A stretch of 64,000 nt of DNA from Streptomyces sp. MMG1533. GTDB taxonomy: Bacteria; Actinomycetota; Actinomycetes; Streptomycetales; Streptomycetaceae. The position numbers and the translations under genes were made by a program. Below are positions 36,082 through 45,363 of the stretch, in pieces (the first letter of the stretch is position 1; every line of letters starts with the position of its first letter). The notes beneath the pieces are model-generated. The model saw only the letters and a list, made by a program, of their open reading frames with translations, was not told the origin of the DNA and did not search any database. The stretch covers positions 1 to 64,000 of the forward strand of contig NZ_LGDG01000017.1 of assembly GCF_001279775.1 (NCBI RefSeq), given 5' to 3'.

Positions 36082-36255
36082 GTGGCTGTTCCGAAGCGGA
36101 AGATGTCGCGCAGCAACACGCGCCACCGCCGGTCGCAGTGGAAGGCTGCGGTCCCCACCCTGGTTGCGTGCGAGCGCTGCCACGAGCCCAAGCTGCAGCA
36201 CATCGCGTGCCCGGCTTGCGGCACCTATAACAAGCGCCAGGTCCTCGAGGTCTGA
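36082..36255 (+). CDS. rpmF: 50S ribosomal protein L32
   Basis: A 57-residue L32: [20 protein letters not shown], then the zinc ribbon CERCHEPK / [15 protein letters not shown] start 2 bp after the DUF177 stop; rnc follows within 10 bp, so the three genes form one operon. Confidence 0.98.
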   Translation: MAVPKRKMSRSNTRHRRSQWKAAVPTLVACERCHEPKLQHIACPACGTYNKRQVLEV

Positions 36256-36262
36256 GCGGCTG

Positions 36263-37087
36263 GTGAGAGGCACAGTGTCCACGCCAAAGAAGAACGCTCC
36301 CCGCGAGAGCGGGAGCAGCCCGGCGGACAACACGGCCTCGTCCCACACGCTGTTGGAAGGGCGGCTCGGGTACAAGCTCGAGTCCGCCCTTCTGGTGCGT
36401 GCGCTGACCCACCGTTCGTACGCGTACGAGAACGGCGGTCTGCCCACCAACGAGCGCCTGGAGTTCCTCGGGGACTCCGTGCTCGGCCTGGTGGTCACGG
36501 ACACGCTGTATCGCACCCACCCCGACCTGCCCGAAGGCCAACTGGCCAAGTTGCGGGCCGCGGTGGTCAACTCGCGTGCGCTGGCGGAGGTCGGCCGTGG
36601 GCTCGACCTGGGTTCCTTCATCCGGCTCGGCCGCGGTGAAGAGGGCACGGGCGGCCGGGACAAGGCGTCCATCCTTGCCGACACCCTGGAAGCGGTGATC
36701 GGCGCGGTCTATCTCGACCAAGGTCTGGACTCGGCGGCGGAGTTGGTGCACCGCCTGTTCGACCCGCTGATCGAGAAGTCCTCGAACCTCGGAGCCGGCC
36801 TGGACTGGAAGACCAGTCTCCAGGAGCTCACCGCGACCGAAGGCCTCGGTGTCCCCGAGTACCTGGTCACGGAGACCGGCCCCGACCACGAGAAGACCTT
36901 CACTGCTGCCGCCCGCGTCGGAGGCGTCTCGTACGGCACCGGCACCGGCCGCAGCAAGAAGGAGGCGGAGCAGCAGGCCGCGGAGTCCGCCTGGCGGGCC
37001 ATTCGGGCCGCCGCGGACGAGCGAGCCAAGGAGGCGGCCGAGCGGGTCGCCCAGGACGGCGAGGGTCCGTCGTCCGTCTCCGCCTGA
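36263..37087 (+). CDS. rnc: Ribonuclease III (AbsB)
   Basis: A 274-residue double-strand-specific RNase. Signature [13 protein letters not shown] (about 57-69), second acidic site [13 protein letters not shown], and a C-terminal dsRNA-binding domain ([15 protein letters not shown] to the [12 protein letters not shown] helix). In Streptomyces this is AbsB, a global regulator of antibiotic production and rRNA processing. Start GTG 36263 ([10 protein letters not shown]); GTG 36275 is also possible and has GAGAGG close by. Confidence 0.97.
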   Translation: MRGTVSTPKKNAPRESGSSPADNTASSHTLLEGRLGYKLESALLVRALTHRSYAYENGGLPTNERLEFLGDSVLGLVVTDTLYRTHPDLPEGQLAKLRAAVVNSRALAEVGRGLDLGSFIRLGRGEEGTGGRDKASILADTLEAVIGAVYLDQGLDSAAELVHRLFDPLIEKSSNLGAGLDWKTSLQELTATEGLGVPEYLVTETGPDHEKTFTAAARVGGVSYGTGTGRSKKEAEQQAAESAWRAIRAAADERAKEAAERVAQDGEGPSSVSA

Positions 37088-37104
37088 CCGAACAAGCGCA
37101 ATCC

Positions 37105-37136
37105 GAGCGCCCGCCCCCTGTCAGGGGCGGGCGCTC
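37105..37136 (+). terminator. yceD-rpmF-rnc terminator
   Basis: GAGCGCCCGCCCC (37105-37117) with GGGGCGGGCGCTC (37124-37136): a 13-bp perfect stem with loop CTGTCA, 17 bp after the rnc stop. Confidence 0.85.
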
Positions 37137-37168
37137 GACTCATACACCGGTTAGTGACGGGGGAGCCC

Positions 37169-38029
37169 ATGCCCGAGTTGCCCGAGGTCGAGGTCGTACG
37201 GCGCGGTCTGGAGCGGTGGGTCGCCCATCGGACGGTCGCCGAGGCCGAGGTACTGCACCCGCGTGCGGTACGCCGTCACCTCGCCGGCGCCGACGACTTC
37301 GCCCATCGTCTCAAGGGCCACCGCATCGGCGTCCCCAGCCGTCGCGGCAAGTACCTGTGGCTGCCGCTGGAGGACACCGATCAGGCGATCCTGGCGCACC
37401 TCGGCATGAGCGGGCAGCTCCTGGTCCAGCCGCACGCGGCGCCCGACGAGAAGCACCTCAGGATCCGGGTCCGGTTCGCCGACGAGGTGGACACGGAACT
37501 CCGCTTCGTCGACCAACGCACCTTCGGCGGCCTGTCGTTGCACGACACCACCCCGGACGGCCTGCCCGACGTCATCGCGCACATCGCCCGCGACCCCCTC
37601 GACCCGCAGTTCGACGACGAGGTCTTCCACCAGGCCCTGCGCCGTAAGCGCAGCACCATCAAACGGGCCCTGCTCGACCAGTCGTTGATCAGCGGCGTCG
37701 GCAACATCTATGCGGACGAGGCCCTTTGGCGCGCCCGCATCCACTACGAGCGCCCCACCGCGAACTTCACCCGGCCGCGCACCGCCGAACTCCTGGGCCA
37801 CGTCCGGGACGTGATGAACGCGGCCCTCGCCGTGGGCGGGACGAGCTTCGACAGTCTCTATGTCAACGTCAACGGGGAGTCGGGGTACTTCGACCGCTCG
37901 CTCGACGCGTACGGACGCGAGGGCCTGCCCTGCAAGCGCTGCGCCACGCCGATGCGCCGACGCCCCTGGATGAACCGGTCCAGCTACTTCTGCCCGAGGT
38001 GTCAGCGGGCGCCGCGCGTCTCGTCGTAG
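37169..38029 (+). CDS. mutM: Formamidopyrimidine-DNA glycosylase
   Basis: A 286-residue DNA repair enzyme removing oxidised purines. The catalytic N-terminus [10 protein letters not shown] (Pro2 nucleophile, Glu3) fixes the start at ATG 37169. The helix-two-turn-helix ([16 protein letters not shown]) and the C-terminal zinc finger (CKRCATPM...YFCPRCQ) are intact. Its last 28 bp overlap the end of the convergent HxlR gene. Confidence 0.97.
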   Translation: MPELPEVEVVRRGLERWVAHRTVAEAEVLHPRAVRRHLAGADDFAHRLKGHRIGVPSRRGKYLWLPLEDTDQAILAHLGMSGQLLVQPHAAPDEKHLRIRVRFADEVDTELRFVDQRTFGGLSLHDTTPDGLPDVIAHIARDPLDPQFDDEVFHQALRRKRSTIKRALLDQSLISGVGNIYADEALWRARIHYERPTANFTRPRTAELLGHVRDVMNAALAVGGTSFDSLYVNVNGESGYFDRSLDAYGREGLPCKRCATPMRRRPWMNRSSYFCPRCQRAPRVSS

Positions 38030-38403
38030 CGCTCGCGGGCCGTGAGGACGTCGTCCATCCGCCCCTCCACGAACTGGATGAGGCCGATCAGCCGCGCGGC
38101 GACCTCGCGTCCGAGCGGGGTCAGTTCGTAGTCCACGCGGGGCGGGTTGGTGGGCTGGGCCTCGCGGCGCACCAGGCCGTCACGCTCCAGGGCGTGCAGC
38201 GTCTGGGAGAGCATCTTCTCGCTCACGCCGTCCACGCGGCGGCGCAGTTCGTTGAAGCGCAACGACCCCTCGTGCAGGGCGCCGAGGGTGAGCGCGCCCC
38301 AGCGGCCCGTGACGTGCTCCAGGGTGCCGCGCGAGGGGCAGGCCTTGGCGAACACGTTGTACGGGAGGTCCTGCGCCTCCGTGCGCTCCTGCGTGGTGTC
38401 CAT
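38002..38403 (-). CDS. HxlR-family transcriptional regulator
   Basis: A 133-residue winged-helix regulator: [22 protein letters not shown] is the HxlR signature and [20 protein letters not shown] the recognition helix region. The single Cys near the N-terminus could make it redox- or quinone-responsive, as in other HxlR/DUF24 proteins, but this is inference. It is divergent from a flavodoxin-fold gene with a perfect palindrome between. Confidence 0.94.
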   Translation of the reverse strand: MDTTQERTEAQDLPYNVFAKACPSRGTLEHVTGRWGALTLGALHEGSLRFNELRRRVDGVSEKMLSQTLHALERDGLVRREAQPTNPPRVDYELTPLGREVAARLIGLIQFVEGRMDDVLTARERYDETRGAR

Positions 38404-38442
38404 GTCCCCAGCGTACGCGAATGCAGCGCTAACCGATAGGTT

Positions 38443-38463
38443 GCACTAACTGAAAGTTAGTGC
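38443..38463. promoter_or_regulatory. Perfect palindrome, probable HxlR operator
   Basis: GCACTAACT-GAA-AGTTAGTGC: 9-bp perfect arms with a 3-nt centre, 40 bp from the hxlR start and 69 bp from the flavodoxin-gene start. Placement in the divergent promoter strongly suggests a regulator site. Confidence 0.7.
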
Positions 38464-38475
38464 TTTCCTTTCGTC

Positions 38476-38515
38476 ATCGCCGGTGAGCTGCCTATATCGC
38501 CGGTGAGCTGCCTAT
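38476..38515. repeat. Perfect 20-bp tandem duplication upstream of the flavodoxin-fold gene
   Basis: ATCGCCGGTGAGCTGCCTAT at 38476-38495 is repeated without change at 38496-38515, immediately before the ribosome-binding site of the downstream gene. Confidence 0.95.
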
Positions 38516-38531
38516 GTCAGGAGTACGCATC

Positions 38532-39116
38532 GTGACCACCCCCGTTGTCTCCATCGCCTACCACTCCGGCTTCGGCCACACCGCCGTTCTCGCCGAGGCC
38601 ATCCGCTCGGGTGCGGTCGAGGCCGGTGCCGAGGTGCATCTGATCAAGGTCGACGAGATCACCGACGAGCAGTGGGCGGCTCTGGACGGCTCGGACGCCA
38701 TCGTCTTCGGCTCGCCGACCTACATGGGCACCGCGTCCGGCGCCTTCCACGTCTTCGCCGAGGCGTCCTCGAAGCGCTGGTTCGGGCAGGACTGGAAGGA
38801 CAAGCTGGCCGCCGGCTTCACCAATTCCGGTTCCAAGAGCGGCGACAAGCTGCACACCCTGCAGTTCTTCCAGATCCTCGCCGGTCAGCACGGCATGCAC
38901 TGGGTCAACCTCGGCCTGCACCCGGGCTGGAACAACAGCGAGGGCTCCGAGCACGACCTCAACCGCCTCGGCGTCTTCGCGGGTGCCGCCGCGCAGACCA
39001 ACGTCGACGAGGGCCCGGACGCCGTCCACAAGGCCGACGTGGCGACGGCGGAACACCTGGGGCGCCGGGTGACGGAGACGGCACGGGTGTTCCTTCAGGG
39101 GCGCGCCGCCGCCTGA
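38532..39116 (+). CDS. Flavodoxin-fold NAD(P)H-dependent oxidoreductase (WrbA/FMN-reductase-like)
   Basis: A 194-residue FMN-binding protein. VSIAYHSGFGHTAVLAEAI is the flavin phosphate loop; GSDAIVFGSPTYMGTASGAF and FTNSGSKSGDK are flavin-binding loops of the WrbA/quinone-reductase group. The start GTG 38532 has AGGAG 8 bases upstream; ATG 38514 lies in a tandem duplication and is less likely. It is divergent from HxlR, a pairing common for quinone/electrophile-induced reductases. Confidence 0.92.
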   Translation: MTTPVVSIAYHSGFGHTAVLAEAIRSGAVEAGAEVHLIKVDEITDEQWAALDGSDAIVFGSPTYMGTASGAFHVFAEASSKRWFGQDWKDKLAAGFTNSGSKSGDKLHTLQFFQILAGQHGMHWVNLGLHPGWNNSEGSEHDLNRLGVFAGAAAQTNVDEGPDAVHKADVATAEHLGRRVTETARVFLQGRAAA

Positions 39117-39169
39117 GCCGTCGCCGGGCCCGCCCTTCGGACGGGCCGGGCGACCTGGTCGGACAGGCT

Positions 39170-40249
39170 CTAGTACCCGAAGTCCTGCGTCCACCAAGGG
39201 CCACCCGACCCGAAGTGCACGCCGACCCCGAGCGTCTTGAAGTCGCAGTTCAGGATGTTGGCCTTGTGGCCGGGGCTGTTCATCCAGGCTTCCATCACCG
39301 CGGCGGCGTCGGCCTGCCCCCGGGCGATGTTCTCGCCGCCGAGGTCGGTGATGCCCGCCTTCGCGGCGCGGTCCCACGGGCTCGCCCCGTCGGGATCGGT
39401 GTGGTCGAAGAAGCCGCGGGCGGCCATGTCCTTGCTGAAGGCCTGGGCCAGGTCGGCCAGTGAGCTGTTCGCGGCGACCGCGCTGCAGCCCACCTTCGCC
39501 CGCTCCTCGTTGACGAGCTTCAGCACCTCGACCGCGGCGGCGGTCTCCGCGGACACCGTCACGGGGGCACTGGTCTCCTCCGGCGCCTTGGTGGCGGCAC
39601 GCGAGGGGGTCGTCTTCGGCTTCTTGCTGGGCGTGGCCTTCGGCTTCTTCGACGGCGTCTCGGTCGGCGCGGCCGAGGACGTCGAGGGGGAGGGCGACGG
39701 CGAGGCGGAGCGGTCGGCGTTGCGACTGGTCGACGCGTCGTCGTCACGGCTCTCGGCGCTGCCGGAGGTGCCGCCCTGCTCGGTCGCGATGCTGGTCGGC
39801 GAGTCCGCGGCCTGCACCTTGTCGGCGCCGCTGCTGCTGCCCCCGCCCAGCTTGTAGTTGTCCAGGCCGGGCACCGCGCCGGTGGCGACCGCGACGGTGC
39901 CGAGGGCGACCGCCGCGGAGACGCCGAGCAGACCGGTCTTCACCGGCGCGGCCCGCTTCTTGCGGCGACGGTGCGAGCCGCCGCGCCGAGGGCCGTCGTC
40001 GGGCGTGAAGCCCTCGCCCCGGTAGGCGGCGTAGTCCTCCTCCGTCGCGAAGAGGTAGGCGTCGCTCCTCGCGTTGGCCTCGGCGTGCTCCTCGGGGTGC
40101 AGATAGGTGGCGGTGCCTATCGGCGGGTGGTCCCCCGGGTACGAGTCGTGGTGTCCGTGGCTCACCGTGGAGAAGCCGTGCGTTTCTGTGACCCCCGTGG
40201 CGCGGCCCGTGGCGGCGCGGCCGGCGGCGGAGCGTCGGTGGCGTCCCAT
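39170..40249 (-). CDS. Membrane-anchored CAP (SCP/PR-1) domain protein
   Basis: A 359-residue protein. The cytoplasmic N-terminus starts MGRHRRSAAG, common in Streptomyces envelope proteins. A basic patch (RRRKKRA) precedes one membrane helix (about 105-125). A Ser/Thr/Pro/Lys linker with KKPKATPSKKPKTTPS repeats leads to a C-terminal CAP domain (about 240-359) with HTDPDGASPWDRA and GHKANILNCDFKTLGVGV. The role outside the cell is unknown; CAP domains bind lipids or act as hydrolases. ATG 40249. Confidence 0.9.
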   Translation of the reverse strand: MGRHRRSAAGRAATGRATGVTETHGFSTVSHGHHDSYPGDHPPIGTATYLHPEEHAEANARSDAYLFATEEDYAAYRGEGFTPDDGPRRGGSHRRRKKRAAPVKTGLLGVSAAVALGTVAVATGAVPGLDNYKLGGGSSSGADKVQAADSPTSIATEQGGTSGSAESRDDDASTSRNADRSASPSPSPSTSSAAPTETPSKKPKATPSKKPKTTPSRAATKAPEETSAPVTVSAETAAAVEVLKLVNEERAKVGCSAVAANSSLADLAQAFSKDMAARGFFDHTDPDGASPWDRAAKAGITDLGGENIARGQADAAAVMEAWMNSPGHKANILNCDFKTLGVGVHFGSGGPWWTQDFGY

Positions 40250-40306
40250 GTCCTTGCCTTCCTCGTCCTGGCGGTCGACGCGTCCCCCCGGTCAACCAAG
40301 CTCACA

Positions 40307-40330
40307 AAACTCACACGATCGAGTGAGTTT
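40307..40330. promoter_or_regulatory. Inverted repeat upstream of the CAP-protein gene
   Basis: AAACTCAC (40307-40314) with GTGAGTTT (40323-40330), 8-nt spacer, 58 bp from the CAP-gene start and 88 bp before acylphosphatase. Likely a regulator site of the divergent promoters. The regulator is unknown. Confidence 0.5.
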
Positions 40331-40417
40331 CGTATGAGATTCATTGGGTGGGGACGGTACCGCATGGCGCCAGGGGAGGAAGTGCCCCGAGAGACATTGG
40401 CCGGTTAGGTTGCACTC

Positions 40418-40699
40418 ATGAGCGAGGATGTGCGACTGGTCGCCTGGGTGCGCGGAGGCGTCCAAGGTGTGGGTTTCCGCTGGTTCACGCGGGCCAAGGC
40501 CCTGGAGATCGGCGGCCTGAGTGGTTTTGCTCTCAATTTGGGCGACGGACGGGTCCAGGTGGTCGCCGAGGGGCCGCGCGTGGGATGCCAGGGACTCCTC
40601 GACTGGCTCCAGGGCGACGACACGCCCGGCCGCGTGGACGGTGTCACCGAGATCTGGGACACACCTCGCGGGGGCTACGACGGCTTCGCCATCCGCTGA
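40418..40699 (+). CDS. acyP: Acylphosphatase
   Basis: A 93-residue acylphosphatase. The phosphate loop [11 protein letters not shown] carries catalytic Arg21, and GFALNLGDG carries Asn40. It hydrolyses acyl phosphates such as acetyl phosphate or 1,3-bisphosphoglycerate. ATG 40418. It lies upstream of smc, as in other Streptomyces. Confidence 0.96.
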   Translation: MSEDVRLVAWVRGGVQGVGFRWFTRAKALEIGGLSGFALNLGDGRVQVVAEGPRVGCQGLLDWLQGDDTPGRVDGVTEIWDTPRGGYDGFAIR

Positions 40700-41081
40700 C
40701 CCGATTCTGTAAAACGGCCCAGGCGGAAGCGGAGGGACATGCCACTGGCAGGTGCCCGGAGCAGAAAGGGCCTGGTGGTTGCCAAGAATCGCTTGCCGTG
40801 GCAGGCTCCGCACGTAAGGATGATCGCCACGCCCTGAGGGTCCTGCAGGAGTCGCAGCGCCGCCGTTTCCGGCCGCGCAGCACCGGGTTGCCCGCCAATA
40901 CGGGGCGTGATCGTGTTGACCGTCAAACTTTTTGGTGAGACGCTAAAAGCACCCCGCGCACCTTAGCTGTTTGGCATGGAAGAACGGCAGCACGAACTCA
41001 AAAGTGTCAAGCACCGCGGGTGCGAATCCCTCACGACCCACACCGCTTCGGTCGGTCACTCAGTGTGGAGGACCATCCATC
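40700..41081. other. 382-bp stretch without a supported gene
   Basis: No convincing coding frame. It holds a -35-like TTGACC at 40916 followed by an AT-rich stretch, and a GCACC-GCG-GGTGC dyad around 41010. It is the probable promoter/leader of the 67-residue gene and perhaps smc. A minus-strand TTG frame (40675-40926) was considered and not accepted. Confidence 0.4.
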
Positions 41082-41285
41082 ATGGCAAAGGCGCTTCTCG
41101 GTTACGTCGGCGGCTCCGACCCTCGACTCCTCGCCGAGATGCGACGGCTTCAGCAGCGCGTCCAGGACCTCGAATCCGAGCTTGTACGGATTCAGGCCGA
41201 GAACGACACGCTCGCGGCTGCCGCTTCTCACGACAGGATCATGGAGAGCATCGACGCACACCAGGCGGAGCCCGCGCTCACCTGA
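41082..41285 (+). CDS. Small coiled-coil protein, function unknown
   Basis: A 67-residue protein: MAKALLGYVGGSDPRLLAEM, then a coiled coil (RRLQQRVQDLESELVRIQAE) and a polar end. ATG 41082 has TGGAGG about 10 bases upstream. It is a small protein conserved next to smc in Streptomyces as far as I recall. The dimeric coiled coil suggests a partner-binding role. It lies about 210 bp before smc. Confidence 0.8.
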   Translation: MAKALLGYVGGSDPRLLAEMRRLQQRVQDLESELVRIQAENDTLAAAASHDRIMESIDAHQAEPALT

Positions 41286-41498
41286 TCACTGCATCGCTAC
41301 ACGACAGCTCACGCAGTGGTTGGGCAGCCTGTATCAACCGCTAAGTTGTCAGAGTTTGCAAGGGACGCTTCGGCGTCCCTTCTTTCTTTCCCCCGCGCAT
41401 CCTTTCACCCTCTTTAACGTCTGGTGTGCCCTGCACGTTCATGGGTGAAACCGCGGGTTCATGGAGTGAGACACCCCCGGAAGGTAGAGTCCGGCGGC

Positions 41499-44400
41499 GT
41501 GCACCTCAAGGCCCTGACCCTCCGAGGGTTCAAGTCGTTCGCCTCGGCGACCACGCTCCGGTTCGAGCCGGGCATCACGTGTGTCGTGGGGCCGAACGGC
41601 TCGGGCAAGTCCAATGTCGTGGACGCGCTCAGCTGGGTCATGGGCGAGCAGGGCGCCAAGTCGCTGCGCGGCGGCAAGATGGAGGACGTCATCTTCGCCG
41701 GCACCACGGGGCGTCCGCCGCTGGGCCGTGCCGAGGTGTCCCTGACCATCGACAACTCCGACGGGGCGCTGCCCATCGAGTACGCCGAGGTCACCATCAC
41801 GCGGATCATGTTCCGCAACGGCGGCAGCGAGTACCAGATCAACGGCGACACCTGCCGTCTCCTCGACATCCAGGAACTCCTGTCCGACTCCGGCATCGGC
41901 CGCGAGATGCACGTCATCGTCGGCCAGGGCCAGCTCGACTCCGTCCTGCACGCCGATCCCATGGGCCGCCGCGCCTTCATCGAAGAGGCGGCCGGCGTCC
42001 TCAAGCACCGCAAGCGCAAGGAGAAGGCGCTCCGGAAGCTGGACGCGATGCAGGCCAACCTCGCGCGCGTGCAGGACCTGACCGATGAGCTGCGCCGGCA
42101 GCTGAAGCCCCTGGGTCGTCAGGCCGCGGTCGCCCGCCGGGCCGCCGTGATCCAGGCGGATCTGCGCGATGCGCGCCTTCGTCTGCTGGCTGACGATCTT
42201 GTACGGCTGCGGGAGGCGCTGCAGGCCGAAGTCGAGGACGAGGCCGCCCTCAAGGAGCGCAAGGAATCCGCCGAGCTGGAGCTGAAGAAGGCGCTCCAGC
42301 GTGAGGCGCTCCTGGAGGACGAGGTGCGGCAGCTCACGCCACGCCTCCAGCGCGCGCAGCAGACCTGGTACGAGCTCTCCCAGCTCGCCGAACGGGTGCG
42401 CGGCACGATCTCGCTGGCCGACGCACGCGTGAAGAGCGCGACCTCGGCGCCTCCCGAGGAGCGGCGCGGCCGTGACCCCGAGGACATGGAGCGCGAGGCC
42501 GCCCGGATCCGTGAGCAGGAGGCCGAGCTGGAAGCGGCCTTGGAGGCGGCCGAGCGCGCCCTGGAGGACACGGTCGCGCACCGCGCCGAGCTGGAACGCG
42601 AACTGGCTCATGAAGAACGGCGCCTGAAGGACGTCGCCCGGGCGATCGCCGACCGCCGCGAGGGCCTGGCCCGCCTGAACGGCCAGGTCAACGCGGCCCG
42701 TTCGCGCGCGACCTCCGCCCAGGCCGAGATCGACCGGCTGGCCGCAGCGAGGGACGAGGCGCAGGACCGGGCGGTCGCCGCACAGGAGGAGTACGAGGCA
42801 CTGAAGGCCGAGGTCGACGGGCTCGACGCCGGCGACGCGGAACTCGCCGAGCAGCACGAGACGGCGAAGGAGCAGCTGGCCGAGGCGGAGGCCGGGCTGA
42901 CGGCCGCCCGCGAGGCGGCCACGGCGGCGGAGCGCAGGCGGGCCGCGACCCAGGCCCGCCACGAGACCCTGGCGCTCGGCCTGCGCCGCAAGGACGGCAC
43001 GGGCGCGCTCCTCGGCGCGAAGGACCGCCTCACCGGCCTCCTCGGCCCGGCCGCCGAGTTGCTGACCGTGACCCCGGGCCACGAGGTCGCCCTGGCCGCC
43101 GCCTTCGGCGCCGCCGCGGACGCCATCGCGGTGACCACCCCGTCCTCGGCCGCCGACGCGATCCGGCTGCTGCGCAAGCAGGACGCGGGACGGGCGGCGC
43201 TGCTGCTGGCGGGGGCGCCGGAGGACACGGGCGCGGCGGCCGTGAGAACGGGGAGCGGCGCGCAGGCGCGCCCGGTTGCGGCACCCACGAACACCGACGC
43301 CGACCGCTGGGGCACGCAGGCTGCCGCCGACCACCCTTCCGCTCCCGGCGCCCCCGCAGACACACCCCCTGACGGCACGCTCTTCGCCGCCGACCTGGTC
43401 CGCGGCCCTTCCGACCTCATGCCCGCCGTACGCCGCCTCCTGCGCGGGATCGTCGTCGTCGGCACCCTCGAAGACGCCGAGGATCTCGTCTACGCGCGGC
43501 CCGATCTCACCGCCGTCACCGCCGAAGGCGATCTGCTGGGTGCGCACTTCGCGCAGGGCGGGTCCGCCGGGGCGCCCAGCCTGCTCGAAGTGCAGGCGTC
43601 CGTGGACGAGGCCGCCGCCGAGCTCGAGGAGCTCGCCGTGCGGTGCGAGGAGCTGACCGAGGCGCAGCACGCGGCGGGGGAGCGGCGCAAGGAGTGTGCC
43701 GCGAGGGTCGAGGAGCTGGGGGAGCGGCGCAGGGCCGCCGACCGTGAGAAGTCGGGCGTGGCACAGCAGTTGGGGCGGCTGTCCGGGCAGGCGCGCGGGG
43801 CCGCGGGTGAGGCCGAACGTTCCGTCGCCGCCGCCGCGCGGGCACAGGAGGCGCTGGACAAGGCCCTTCAGGACGTCGAGGAACTCGCCGAGCGGCTCGC
43901 CGTCGCCGAGGAGATGCCGGTCGAGGAGGAGCCCGACACCTCGGTACGGGACCGGCTCGCCGCCGATGGGGCCAACGCCCGGCAGACGGAGATGGAGGCC
44001 CGCCTCCAGGCCCGTACGCACGAGGAAAGAGTCAAGGGGCTGTCCGGACGGGCCGACTCGCTCGACCGGGCCGCCCGCGCGGAACGCGAGGCACGCGCGC
44101 GTGCCGAACAGCGGCGGGCGCGTCTCAGACACGAGGCGGCCGTCGCCGAAGCCGTCGCCTCCGGTGCGCGGCAGCTGCTCGCGCACGTCGAGGTCTCCCT
44201 CGCCCGCGCCGACGAGGAGCGCACCGCCGCCGACGCCGCCAAGGCCCGCCGCGAGCAGGAGCTGGCCGCCGCCCGGACCGCGGGGCGCGATCTCAAGGCG
44301 GAGCTCGACAAGTTGACGGATTCGGTCCACCGGGGCGAGGTACTCGGTGCCGAGAAGCGGCTGCGGATCGAGCAGCTGGAGACCAAGGCGCTGGAGGAGC

Positions 44401-45176
44401 TCGGTGTGGAACCGGCGGGGCTCGTGGCCGAGTACGGCCCGCACCAGTTGGTGCCGCCCTCGCCCGCCGCCGAGGGCGAGGAGCTGCCGGAGGACCCGGA
44501 GCACCCGCGCAACCAGCCGAAGCCGTTCGCCCGGGCGGAGCAGGAGAAGCGGCTGAAGGCGACCGAGCGGGCGTACCAGCAACTCGGCAAGGTGAATCCG
44601 CTCGCCCTGGAGGAGTTCGCGGCGCTGGAGGAGCGTCACAAGTTCCTCAGCGAGCAGCTCGAGGACCTGAAGAAGACCCGCGCCGACCTGCTCCAGGTCG
44701 TCAAGGAGGTCGACGAGCGCGTCGAGCAGGTCTTCACCGAGGCCTACCGGGACACGGCCCGCGAGTTCGAGGGCGTGTTCAGCAGGCTGTTCCCGGGCGG
44801 CGACGGGCGGTTGATCCTGACCGACCCCGACAACATGCTCACCACGGGCGTGGACGTCGAGGCCCGGCCGCCGGGCAAGAAGGTCAAGCGGCTGTCCCTG
44901 CTGTCGGGTGGTGAGCGCTCGCTGACCGCCGTGGCGCTCCTGGTGTCGATCTTCAAGGCGCGGCCCAGCCCGTTCTACGTCATGGACGAGGTCGAGGCGG
45001 CGCTCGACGACACCAACCTCCAGCGGCTGATCCGCATCATGCAGGAGCTGCAGGAGGCCTCGCAGCTGATCGTGATCACGCACCAGAAGCGCACGATGGA
45101 GGTCGCCGACGCGCTGTACGGCGTCTCGATGCAGGGCGACGGCGTGTCGAAGGTCATCTCGCAGCGGCTTCGCTGA
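41499..45176 (+). CDS. smc: Chromosome segregation protein SMC
   Basis: A 1225-residue condensin ATPase. Walker A GPNGSGKSN (31-39), long coiled coils (about 170-510 and 690-1030), a hinge (about 515-680), signature LSLLSGGERSLTAVALL (near 1133) and Walker B FYVMDEVEAALDD (near 1158). Inside the hinge, about residues 570-635 form a low-complexity Ala/Pro/Thr insertion (GAQARPVAAPTNTDADRWGT). GTG 41499 (VHLKALTLRGFKSF) is the conserved start. SMC with ScpAB condenses DNA during sporulation. Confidence 0.97.
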   Translation: MHLKALTLRGFKSFASATTLRFEPGITCVVGPNGSGKSNVVDALSWVMGEQGAKSLRGGKMEDVIFAGTTGRPPLGRAEVSLTIDNSDGALPIEYAEVTITRIMFRNGGSEYQINGDTCRLLDIQELLSDSGIGREMHVIVGQGQLDSVLHADPMGRRAFIEEAAGVLKHRKRKEKALRKLDAMQANLARVQDLTDELRRQLKPLGRQAAVARRAAVIQADLRDARLRLLADDLVRLREALQAEVEDEAALKERKESAELELKKALQREALLEDEVRQLTPRLQRAQQTWYELSQLAERVRGTISLADARVKSATSAPPEERRGRDPEDMEREAARIREQEAELEAALEAAERALEDTVAHRAELERELAHEERRLKDVARAIADRREGLARLNGQVNAARSRATSAQAEIDRLAAARDEAQDRAVAAQEEYEALKAEVDGLDAGDAELAEQHETAKEQLAEAEAGLTAAREAATAAERRRAATQARHETLALGLRRKDGTGALLGAKDRLTGLLGPAAELLTVTPGHEVALAAAFGAAADAIAVTTPSSAADAIRLLRKQDAGRAALLLAGAPEDTGAAAVRTGSGAQARPVAAPTNTDADRWGTQAAADHPSAPGAPADTPPDGTLFAADLVRGPSDLMPAVRRLLRGIVVVGTLEDAEDLVYARPDLTAVTAEGDLLGAHFAQGGSAGAPSLLEVQASVDEAAAELEELAVRCEELTEAQHAAGERRKECAARVEELGERRRAADREKSGVAQQLGRLSGQARGAAGEAERSVAAAARAQEALDKALQDVEELAERLAVAEEMPVEEEPDTSVRDRLAADGANARQTEMEARLQARTHEERVKGLSGRADSLDRAARAEREARARAEQRRARLRHEAAVAEAVASGARQLLAHVEVSLARADEERTAADAAKARREQELAAARTAGRDLKAELDKLTDSVHRGEVLGAEKRLRIEQLETKALEELGVEPAGLVAEYGPHQLVPPSPAAEGEELPEDPEHPRNQPKPFARAEQEKRLKATERAYQQLGKVNPLALEEFAALEERHKFLSEQLEDLKKTRADLLQVVKEVDERVEQVFTEAYRDTAREFEGVFSRLFPGGDGRLILTDPDNMLTTGVDVEARPPGKKVKRLSLLSGGERSLTAVALLVSIFKARPSPFYVMDEVEAALDDTNLQRLIRIMQELQEASQLIVITHQKRTMEVADALYGVSMQGDGVSKVISQRLR

Positions 45177-45247
45177 GCCTCCTTCATTTCTTCAAGACTT
45201 GAACGCAACACTGCCACGTGCCGGGGTATAGCTCACAGGTGCCGCCT

Positions 45248-45276
45248 CTTGACTTCGAAACTTGAAGGAATAGTCT
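45248..45276 (+). promoter_or_regulatory. glcP promoter with operator-like palindrome in its spacer
   Basis: CTTGAC (45248-45253), exactly 17 nt, TAGTCT (45271-45276). The spacer begins with TTCGAAACTTGAA (45254-45266). A related perfect palindrome TTCAAG-A-CTTGAA sits 63 bp upstream (45191-45203). A repressor bound at both would occlude RNA polymerase. The start codon is about 88 bp downstream of the -10. Confidence 0.65.
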
Positions 45277-45363
45277 CGGCGATGTTGCTTTTACCTTCAG
45301 GTACCACCTACCTCGAAGGGCCAACCCCCGTCGGCAGCGTTGCCGGTGGCCCGAGGAGTACAT

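Noticed and set aside
40675..40926. Minus-strand 83-codon frame with a TTG start near acylphosphatase
   Set aside because: Weak start, third-position bias fades along the frame, overlaps the end of acyP, and no recognisable domain.
41000..41040. tRNA-like T-arm sequence (GGTGCGAATCCC) near 41018
   Set aside because: No acceptor, D or anticodon arm can be folded around it.
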